NCBI GenBank assembly: GCA_041611095.1 | Contig: JBFINP010000111.1 | Location: 1 to 6,571, forward strand | From: UBA6912 sp041611095 | Lineage (GTDB): Bacteria > Actinomycetota > Acidimicrobiia > Spongiisociales > UBA5794 | Direction: 5' to 3' | DNA length: 6,571 nt | Shown here: piece by piece, positions 1 to 4,431 of the stretch | Numbering within the stretch: position 1 is the first letter of the stretch | How the letters are laid out: each line of letters starts with the position of its first letter | The notes under the pieces: model-generated | The model's database searches: none | Seen by the model: only the letters and a program-made list of their open reading frames with translations | Told to the model about the DNA's origin: nothing | Made by a program: the position numbers and the translations under genes

Positions 1-164
1 CGCCGGAACGATGTGTGGTCGTAGCGGTGATCCGGGGGGGCGTTCTGCACGCCGGACACGGCGACATTCGCATCGATGCGGGGGATGAGGTGCTGGCCGT
101 GGTGCACAGCGAGGCGGCGGCGGACCTCGCTCTCCTCCTCGACTCGCCTGTCCACCCGGCATAG
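1..164 (+). CDS. TrkA-C (RCK-C) domain protein, C-terminal fragment
   Basis: This is an open frame entering from the left edge (codons in frame 3, TAG at 162-164), about 53 residues long. The peptide reads VVVAVIRGGVLHAGHGDIRI followed by DAGDEVLAVV and a short helix rich in Ala and Leu. The pattern of a beta strand, 'R.G', a hydrophilic turn, then 'aGDeVLavv' is the usual ending of TrkA-C/RCK-C domains. These bind ligands in K+ channels, Trk/Ktr potassium uptake regulators and some cation/H+ antiporters. The N-terminal part is outside the window, so whether this is a stand-alone TrkA-like subunit or the tail of a channel or antiporter cannot be decided. The end of the gene sits immediately before the operator-like repeat of the next operon. 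The family call rests on pattern recognition of a short piece. Confidence 0.6.
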   Translation, partial: PERCVVVAVIRGGVLHAGHGDIRIDAGDEVLAVVHSEAAADLALLLDSPVHPA

Positions 165-166
165 CC

Positions 167-182
167 ATACTGGTAGGGGTAT
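167..182. promoter_or_regulatory. CsoR/CstR-type operator candidate (ATAC-N8-GTAT)
   Basis: The sequence ATACTGGTAGGGGTAT is an imperfect inverted repeat: the outer ATAC/GTAT arms match exactly, and the right half GGGGTAT has the G-tract typical of CsoR-family operators. It ends 19 bp before the GTG of the CsoR-family gene, where a repressor would block transcription. CsoR/RcnR/CstR proteins are known to bind such A/T-flanked G/C-tract palindromes and commonly repress their own operon. The left half (CTGG where CCCC would be symmetric) is degenerate. Autoregulation is inferred from position and shape. Confidence 0.5.
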
Positions 183-201
183 CACGTGGTAAGGTGGCGC
201 C

Positions 202-471
202 GTGGAGATAGACGACGTCAAGGTCGACCAGATCGCCGCCCGGCTTCGCCGCGTCGAGGGTCAGGTTCGCGGCTTGCAGGGGATGATCGAGTCCGGGCGC
301 GATTGCGCCGACGTGATCGTGCAGTTCTCGGCGGCTGTCAGGGCGCTCGAGCAGGCCGGATTCCAGTACTTCGCGGCAACACTCGCGCAGTGTGCGGCGG
401 ATCCGGCTCGGGCGGCCGACCAGGGTTACACGGCTGAGAAGCTGGAGAAGATGTTCCTCCAGCTCGCCTGA
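202..471 (+). CDS. CsoR/CstR-family repressor (His-less, probably thiol/persulfide-sensing)
   Basis: This 89-residue protein covers the whole DUF156/CsoR fold, an all-helical tetrameric DNA-binding repressor. It shows the N-terminal family signature RLRRVEGQVRGLQGMIE (about residues 14-30) and the conserved Cys35 in the GRDCADVI segment. The second conserved cysteine, Cys64, lies 29 residues later in TLAQC. In copper-sensing CsoR the ligands are Cys, His and Cys, with His four residues before the second Cys. Here that position is Thr60, so the Cu(I) site is incomplete. A two-cysteine, no-His arrangement is known from CstR, which senses persulfides through an inter-subunit Cys-Cys link. The rhodanese encoded 18 bp downstream supports a sulfur role. 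The start is GTG at 202, preceded by AAGGTGG; the ATG at 186 is in another frame. It probably represses its own operon through the ATAC/GTAT repeat upstream. Family membership is near certain; the persulfide ligand is inferred. Confidence 0.9.
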   Translation: MEIDDVKVDQIAARLRRVEGQVRGLQGMIESGRDCADVIVQFSAAVRALEQAGFQYFAATLAQCAADPARAADQGYTAEKLEKMFLQLA

Positions 472-489
472 TTCGGAGGTCCAAGCGGA

Positions 490-894
490 ATGGTGAAGAA
501 CGTACGCGTGCTGCTTGCGCTCGTCGTCGTGGGCACGCTGGCGCTGACGGCGTGCTCGTCGACGACGGCAGCGAGCGTCGAGACGGTGCCGGCCCAGGAT
601 GCCTACTCCGTGCTCGCCGATAACCCGAATGCGGTGGTGCTCGACATCCGAACGCCTGAGGAGTTCGCCGGCCCGCGCATCGCCGGGGCCGTCAACATCG
701 ACTTCTACGCCGCGGACTTCGCCGACCAGATCGCGGCGCTCGACCGCGACGTCACCTACGTCGTGTACTGCCGGTCGGGGAACCGCAGCGGCCAGGCGCA
801 AGGCGTCTTCGAGCAACTCGGCTTTGCCGACGTCACGGACGTCGGTGGCGGCATCGTCGCCTGGCACGAAGCAGGTTTGCCCCTCGACGGGTGA
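490..894 (+). CDS. Rhodanese-domain lipoprotein (extracytoplasmic sulfurtransferase)
   Basis: This 134-residue protein has an N-terminal lipoprotein signal: positive MVKNVR, a hydrophobic stretch, and lipobox LTAC with the lipidated Cys22. A Ser/Thr/Ala linker leads into a single rhodanese domain (about 33-132). The domain shows the VVLDIRTPEEF motif (49-59), the GAVNID segment (66-71), and active-site loop CRSGNRS with catalytic Cys94, then GF-V-DVGGGIVAWHEAGLP near the end. Such domains carry sulfane sulfur as a Cys persulfide and transfer it to thiol acceptors. All key motifs are intact, so activity is expected. The lipid anchor places it on the outer face of the membrane. GGAGGT at 475-480 supports the ATG at 490, and the 18-bp gap to the repressor gene indicates co-transcription and control by it. 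The physiological donor and acceptor are not evident; a role in sulfide or persulfide handling is inferred. Confidence 0.93.
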   Translation: MVKNVRVLLALVVVGTLALTACSSTTAASVETVPAQDAYSVLADNPNAVVLDIRTPEEFAGPRIAGAVNIDFYAADFADQIAALDRDVTYVVYCRSGNRSGQAQGVFEQLGFADVTDVGGGIVAWHEAGLPLDG

Positions 895-903
895 CGTCGC
901 CGG

Positions 904-932
904 GGCTCATGGGCACGGGTCGGTGATGAGCC
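904..932. terminator. Possible weak hairpin at the convergent gene junction
   Basis: The arms GGCTCAT (904-910) and ATGAGCC (926-932) form a 7-bp inverted repeat with a 15-nt loop. It lies 10 bp after the rhodanese stop and covers the 3' end of the convergent lipoprotein gene. The position suits termination of the repressor-rhodanese transcript, but there is no T-tract and the right arm is coding sequence, so it may be chance. Confidence 0.25.
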
Positions 933-2553
933 GGTAGCCCGGATAGTGGGGCTCGACGTTGAGCTCCCACCGGCTGCCGTCATCGACGCGCAGGTAGGCG
1001 TGGTTGACACCGGTCAAGAGCGAAAACACCGGCTCGACGTCTTCACCTGTGAGGCAGATGACGAGCTCCTCCTCGTCATACGGATTGACCGTCGTCCGGG
1101 TCGCCATCGCGTCGATGGACTCCGGGAGGGGCCACGCTGCGAACGGAGCGTTTGCGGGGAGGCCGCTGCGAGAGCTCACGTGACCGGCCAGCAAGGTCAT
1201 CGAGTCCGGGATCCACAGATCCTCGGGTTCGACGATGTCGCCGGCGAGCCAGGAGAGGTCGACGAGTCGCGCGATGACCTCGTCGTACTCGGCGCGCCAC
1301 TCGATCTGCTCGGCCGTGTAGCCGTCGACGGAGCCGATGCGATCCATGGAAGCCCTACCGATGCCGGTGACCTCGAGGGTCGCCGACCGGTCCGTCGCCG
1401 ACACGCCGGCGCCGCCGTCGAACAACGACCGCGGTGCGGTCAGGATGCCCGATTCCACGACCATGTCCAGCACCCTCGCGATACCGGCCGAGCTGATCGT
1501 CAGGCTCGAGTAGTCGGTGGTCGAGGAGAACACACTCGTGTCCGCGACCCGGACGACTCGCCCGTCGGCCTCGATGGTGAGATGAACCGTGCCCGCCTCG
1601 GGCAGCTCCCATCCGCCGGGCATGCTGAGGCGGACGACGACGCCCTGCATCGGGTCGCGGTCCGGCTGGACGATCCGGGCGCGCAGCTCGTCGAGGGCCT
1701 CCTGGCGAGCCTCGTCGAGCGCGGCAGCCACAGGGTCTTCGGGTTCGTCGACCGCAGTGGGCTCGGGCCATGGTTGCGGGTCGATGGGTGCCGCAAGCGT
1801 CACCGGCTCGTCATATCCGAAGATCTCGACCCGTATCTCGGACCGCAGTTCACCCGATTCGAGGACGATGCGGATGAGTGCCAGGCGCCCGGACGAGTCC
1901 TCGCGTGTCGTCAACGCCACCCAGTCTGCGCTGCGTCCAATCATGTCGAAAACGGTGTTGGATCCAAAATGCGGCTCGTAGCTGTCGTACGCCGAGGTCG
2001 CCGATCTCTCGAACACAACCGCCCCTCCAACGGAGGCCTCGTCTGCCGGTGGAAGGTCGCCCACCAATCCCCACAGCTCGCCGGCACTCAACGTCGCATC
2101 GAGGAAGAACGCGTCGGCGCCGCCCAGATCGAACATCTCGGCCTCGTACCAGACGTCGGGGTCGAGGCCGGGCGGAGCCTCGTCGCCCAAGACGGCGGCA
2201 CTGACACCACGGACGTGTTTCGTCGTGGCGGTCTGGACGATGACCACCTCCCCCGTCGGAGGGGGCTGCGCGACACCGGCGAGGCTCGCGAAGCCTGGGG
2301 CGTCGAACCGCAGTTCGGCGACCCCAGCGGCAAGGTCCACGACGCCGGATCCACGCAGCGTGAGCGTGGAGTCTCGGTCGATGGCCGTCGCCGTCAGCTC
2401 GTAGGCGTACGAGGCGGCTCCGTCCGAAGCCGTTGCTGCGAGCGAAGTCGGGGTGGTCGGTTGTTCCGAGGCGATGTCGGCACCGCTCGGAGCGCCGCAT
2501 GCGACGAGGAGCATCAGGCCCGCCACCGGGCCGACGAATCGTGCTGACCGCAT
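907..2553 (-). CDS. Large lipoprotein of unknown function, LppX/LprG-like N-terminal half
   Basis: From ATG at 2553 the protein is 548 residues. MRSAR, a hydrophobic core and lipobox LVAC (Cys19) form a lipoprotein signal, so it should be anchored outside the membrane. About residues 45-255 alternate short beta-strands with features seen in the LppX/LprAFG/LolA-like family: a 'YELTATA' strand, 'GVVDLAAGVAELRFD', 'DPDVWYEAEMFDLGG', and a late 'ADWVALTTREDSSGRLALIRI' strand. Family members often bind lipids or hydrophobic ligands, but ligand and function here are unknown. An acidic Pro/Glu segment and a short charged helix (about 255-300) link to a C-terminal half (about 305-548) that I do not recognise. 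Mature cysteines are few: Cys500 and Cys547 could form a disulfide. GTG at 2568 would add five residues, but AAGG lies too close to it; GGGGGA lies before the ATG. The gene is convergent with the rhodanese gene (12 bp apart) and is transcribed alone. Confidence 0.85.
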   Translation of the reverse strand: MRSARFVGPVAGLMLLVACGAPSGADIASEQPTTPTSLAATASDGAASYAYELTATAIDRDSTLTLRGSGVVDLAAGVAELRFDAPGFASLAGVAQPPPTGEVVIVQTATTKHVRGVSAAVLGDEAPPGLDPDVWYEAEMFDLGGADAFFLDATLSAGELWGLVGDLPPADEASVGGAVVFERSATSAYDSYEPHFGSNTVFDMIGRSADWVALTTREDSSGRLALIRIVLESGELRSEIRVEIFGYDEPVTLAAPIDPQPWPEPTAVDEPEDPVAAALDEARQEALDELRARIVQPDRDPMQGVVVRLSMPGGWELPEAGTVHLTIEADGRVVRVADTSVFSSTTDYSSLTISSAGIARVLDMVVESGILTAPRSLFDGGAGVSATDRSATLEVTGIGRASMDRIGSVDGYTAEQIEWRAEYDEVIARLVDLSWLAGDIVEPEDLWIPDSMTLLAGHVSSRSGLPANAPFAAWPLPESIDAMATRTTVNPYDEEELVICLTGEDVEPVFSLLTGVNHAYLRVDDGSRWELNVEPHYPGYRLITDPCP

Positions 2554-2620
2554 GCGAATCCCCCGCACCTACCTTGGGGCCGAGTGTACGAGCGCCTCCG
2601 GCGGTGCGTCGATGAGTCGG

Positions 2621-2637
2621 TCGACTCGTCGAGTCGA
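2621..2637. promoter_or_regulatory. Perfect 17-bp palindrome, operator candidate
   Basis: TCGACTCGTCGAGTCGA is a perfect inverted repeat with 8-bp arms around one central base. Related GAGTC/GACTC pentamers lie directly beside it (2614 and 2636). It lies about 70 bp upstream of the large lipoprotein start (minus strand), a usual distance for a transcription-factor site. No neighbouring regulator can be tied to it, and the same sequence could form a short cruciform. The symmetry is seen; binding is inferred. Confidence 0.35.
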
Positions 2638-2681
2638 GTCCGGACCTCCGCCCAGGCGGCACCGGGCTCGACTCCCCGACC

Positions 2682-2760
2682 CTAGAGCCGCCGAGGAACG
2701 TCGACGACCACAAACCGTCCGATAGCGATCGTGCTCGTCGACCGGAGGACGCGGCCGCCG
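2682..2760 (-). pseudogene. Relic of a VOC-family gene (C-terminal fragment)
   Basis: Read on the minus strand, 2760-2711 encodes GGRVLRSTSTIAIGRF, nearly the same as GGRVLRSTTTIDIGRF in the second domain of the intact VOC protein encoded at 3464-4231. The DNA is 47 of 50 identical to 3520-3569; of the three differences one is silent and two change residues (T to S, D to A). Past this core the frame runs on as VVVDVPRRL to TAG at 2684-2682, weakly resembling AVLADPQGA of the intact gene. Upstream of 2760 similarity stops abruptly and an in-frame stop follows. It has no start or ribosome binding site and covers about a tenth of a VOC gene. It is best read as a degraded copy or stray duplication. 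Confidence 0.65.
2711..2760. repeat. 50-bp direct repeat, copy 1 (intergenic)
   Basis: This copy matches 3520-3569 in the same orientation at 47 of 50 positions; mismatches fall at repeat positions 15, 24 and 44. It lies 809 bp from copy 2, and the small lipoprotein gene sits between the two. Recombination between them would delete that gene. Confidence 0.85.
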
Positions 2761-2787
2761 CACGGAGCAGCGCCCGTTCGAGATCGT

Positions 2788-2812
2788 GTTTACGCATTCC
2801 ACGGTTGGGTAG
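2788..2812 (+). promoter_or_regulatory. SigB-type promoter candidate (GTTT-N15-GGGTAG)
   Basis: GTTT at 2788-2791 and GGGTAG at 2807-2812 are 15 bp apart. This matches the known general-stress (SigB/SigF-like) promoter pattern of Gram-positive bacteria, GTTT then about 12-16 bp then GGGTA(T/A). It points at the small lipoprotein gene, whose ATG is 97 bp downstream, and would start a leader of roughly 90 nt. A near-consensus pair in an intergenic region is suggestive, but GGGTA is not rare in GC-rich DNA. Confidence 0.4.
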
Positions 2813-2909
2813 TCACCTGCGCTGGGCACCAGCCCACACGTAACACACGCGAGTCCTATCCGACCGAGGCGGGTACCCCTCGAGGTGCGACCGCCGGAAA
2901 GGAACCGAA

Positions 2910-3380
2910 ATGCGTAGAACACACTGGCTGACCGTCGTTGCGCTCTCCGTAGCGCTTCTCGTCGCCTCGTGCTCCAACGGTGACGACACGGATACGACGG
3001 AGACGACGACTTCGCTGGGCGGCACGGTGACCACCACGTTGCCGGACGAGCTGACGACGACGACCGCCGGGGTCGCAGCCGATCCCCAGACGCTCGCTGC
3101 CGACCTCGAGGTCGCGGTCGCGAATCTGGCAGACGAGGTCTCGTCGACCGGCTCCGCAGAGCTCCAGAGCATGTGGCAGGAGCTGCAATCCGAAGTCCAG
3201 AGCCTCGTAACCGATGTCGAGGCGGGCACCGTCGGTGCGCTCGACATCACCGAGCTCAGGGCAGACCTCAGCGCCTTCGCCGCCGAGGTGGCCGCCGCCG
3301 GCTCGAACGAGCTCCAGGCCGCCTGGTCGGATCTCGAGACGACGTTCGAGAACGTGGTGACCGATCTCGGCATCGGCTGA
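2910..3380 (+). CDS. Small lipoprotein with Thr-rich linker and duplicated helical repeat
   Basis: This 156-residue protein starts with MRRTHWLTVV, a hydrophobic core and lipobox VASC (Cys21), so it is predicted to be lipid-anchored outside the cytoplasmic membrane. Residues 22-53 form an Asp/Thr-rich, low-complexity tether. The rest is predicted helical and contains two similar units: ADLEVAVANLADEV...GSAELQSMWQELQSEVQSLVTD (about 64-102) and ADLSAFAAEVAA.GSNELQAAWSDLETTFENVVTD (about 118-152). Each has an 'AGS/TGS.ELQ..W..L' core. I do not recognise a family; repeated amphipathic helices suggest a small coiled or helical-hairpin surface domain. GGAAAGGA at 2896-2903 fits the ATG. The gene stands alone, preceded by a stress-type promoter candidate and followed by a strong hairpin. 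Function is unknown; an envelope stress role would rest only on that promoter. Confidence 0.85.
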   Translation: MRRTHWLTVVALSVALLVASCSNGDDTDTTETTTSLGGTVTTTLPDELTTTTAGVAADPQTLAADLEVAVANLADEVSSTGSAELQSMWQELQSEVQSLVTDVEAGTVGALDITELRADLSAFAAEVAAAGSNELQAAWSDLETTFENVVTDLGIG

Positions 3381-3408
3381 CTCGGCCGTCCGACGAGCAT
3401 CGATCACG

Positions 3409-3438
3409 GTAGGGCACGCCGGCGCGCCGGTGCCCTAC
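3409..3438. terminator. Bidirectional hairpin terminator between convergent genes
   Basis: GTAGGGCAC (3409-3417) and GTGCCCTAC (3430-3438) form a perfect 9-bp stem around a 12-nt GC-only loop that contains GGCGCGCC, itself a palindrome. It lies 28 bp after the small lipoprotein stop and 25 bp beyond the stop of the convergent VOC gene, so it can serve both strands. The T-tract is only two bases, as is common in high-GC genomes. Confidence 0.75.
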
Positions 3439-3463
3439 TTCACGGCAGGTGGGGACAGGGCCC

Positions 3464-4231
3464 TCAGGCGGTGAACTCCATCACGTTGAACTTGGCGCCC
3501 TGAGGATCTGCGAGCACCGCAAACCGTCCGATATCGATCGTGGTCGTCGACCGGAGGACGCGACCGCCGAGCGCAATGGCCTTCTGCTCGGTCGCGGCGG
3601 AGTCGACCACGGTGAAGTACACCGCCCAGTGCGATGGCGCCTCGGCCGGGACCGCGTCGGGCACCATCATCATGCCGGCAACGTCGCGACCATCGAGCTG
3701 GAACATCGTGTACGCCGTCGACCCGGTGATGTCGGTGATTGCCTTCCATCCGAAGACCGTGGCGTAGTAGCTCTCCGCCGCCGCCGGATCGCGGGCGAGC
3801 AACTCGACCCAGCACACCGCCCCCGGGAGACGCGACAGGTACGTCCCGTCCGGACGGGGTCCGGCGATCAGCGCGTGCATGGCGCCCGTGGGGTCGGCGA
3901 CGACGGCGACGCGGGCGTTGCCTGGGATATCGAATGGCGGCTCCAAGACGCGGCCGCCTGCCGCCGACGCGGCCTCCGCGGACTCGTCGATGTCGTCGAC
4001 GAAGAAGAACGTGGTCCACAGCGCGGGATCTCCGAGCATCGATGGGCTCTGCGCCATCATGCCCGCCACTTCGCGCGCTCCGACGCCGGCGATGAAGTAC
4101 TCGCCCATGGGCGTCGTGGTGCTCGTGATCGTCCACCCGAGCACGTCCCGATAGAACACGGTTGCGGCGCCGATGTTCGGCGTCGAGAGGTCCACCCAGT
4201 TGACGGCTCCGTGCGTGCCGGCGTCGATCAT
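3464..4231 (-). CDS. Two-domain VOC (glyoxalase-fold) protein
   Basis: From ATG at 4231 the protein is 255 residues with two tandem vicinal-oxygen-chelate domains. Domain 1 (about 9-123) starts GAVNWVDLSTPN and has FYRDVLGW at 26-33; domain 2 (about 136-254) starts GAVCWVELLARDP and has YYATVFGW, then ends with GGRVLR...GRFAVLADPQGA. Each domain shows the typical 'GGRVL-PP/ST...G..AV.ADP.GA' ending. The layout matches the mycobacterial CFP-30/TB27.3-like group, usually annotated as glyoxalase/bleomycin-resistance/dioxygenase family. The His that begins the metal site in glyoxalase I (first strand) is Asn11 in domain 1 and Cys in domain 2, so lactoylglutathione lyase activity is not supported; substrate unknown. 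No signal peptide, so cytoplasmic. A GTG at 4258 would add nine residues but the AGGAGG site fits only the ATG. The gene is divergent from the thioredoxin-CcdA gene (200 bp). Confidence 0.92.
   Translation of the reverse strand: MIDAGTHGAVNWVDLSTPNIGAATVFYRDVLGWTITSTTTPMGEYFIAGVGAREVAGMMAQSPSMLGDPALWTTFFFVDDIDESAEAASAAGGRVLEPPFDIPGNARVAVVADPTGAMHALIAGPRPDGTYLSRLPGAVCWVELLARDPAAAESYYATVFGWKAITDITGSTAYTMFQLDGRDVAGMMMVPDAVPAEAPSHWAVYFTVVDSAATEQKAIALGGRVLRSTTTIDIGRFAVLADPQGAKFNVMEFTA
3520..3569. repeat. 50-bp direct repeat, copy 2 (inside the VOC gene)
   Basis: This is the intact-gene copy of the repeat found at 2711-2760. It encodes residues GGRVLRSTTTIDIGRF of the second VOC domain, so the shared sequence clearly derives from a VOC coding region rather than from a mobile element end. 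Confidence 0.85.
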
Positions 4232-4236
4232 GTCAT

Positions 4237-4242
4237 CCTCCT
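4237..4242 (-). promoter_or_regulatory. Ribosome binding site deciding the VOC start
   Basis: On the minus strand AGGAGG lies 5 nt before the ATG at 4231. It is a perfect Shine-Dalgarno core and argues for this start over the in-frame GTG at 4258, whose coding sequence would contain the site. Confidence 0.85.
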
Positions 4243-4431
4243 CGACTCCTTCCCGCACCGTATGCCCGTGAGGTGGGGGGCGGCAGGGCCGGACGGCCTG
4301 CGGTCCGCCCGATCAGGATTCACGCGGGAGCCTGTATTCGGTCCGCAGTGCCCGGCTCGGGTGGGACCTCCGGGGACTTCCGCTACTGGCGTCCGCCGCG
4401 CCACCTGGGTGAGACTTGGACAGAGCCGCAG

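Larger units (their letters stand above)
2554..2909. other. Long intergenic region between divergent lipoprotein genes
   Basis: About 350 bp separate the start of the large lipoprotein gene (minus) from that of the small lipoprotein gene (plus). Open frames crossing it lack family features and ribosome binding sites. Recognisable contents, listed separately, are a 17-bp palindrome at 2621-2637, a VOC-gene relic at about 2682-2760, and a SigB-type promoter candidate at 2788-2812. The stretch from about 2820 to 2890 would then be a 5' leader of roughly 90 nt for the small lipoprotein mRNA; I saw no riboswitch-like motif in it. Confidence 0.6.

Noticed and set aside
946..2547. A 533-codon open frame on the plus strand, opposite the large lipoprotein gene
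   Set aside because: It mirrors the lipoprotein gene almost exactly, is rich in Arg, Asp and Gly, and has no domain or signal. The minus-strand frame has a lipobox and coherent strands; long antisense frames are expected at this GC content.
1850..2797. A 315-codon minus-strand frame starting with MRKHDLERALLRAAAA
   Set aside because: The first residues look helical, but the frame soon becomes Arg/Pro-rich and overlaps the lipoprotein gene in another frame on the same strand. The start lacks a good ribosome binding site.
2856..3407. Minus-strand frames of 183-195 codons opposite the small lipoprotein gene
   Set aside because: The plus strand has a ribosome binding site, a lipobox and an internal duplication in its protein; the minus frames show low-complexity Ser/Val/Ala or Arg/Gly runs typical of antisense reading.
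4286..4310. GC-rich hairpin (GGGCCGGAC and GTCCGCCC arms) between the divergent VOC and thioredoxin-CcdA genes
   Set aside because: The stem has a bulge and lies between two gene starts, where no terminator is needed. In sequence this GC-rich it is readily produced by chance.
4273..4431. N-terminal extension of the thioredoxin-CcdA protein
   Set aside because: The frame is open, but its 53 residues are Arg/Gly/Pro-rich, would hide the signal segment, and overlap the divergent promoter region. The ATG at 4432 gives a normal signal-like N terminus.
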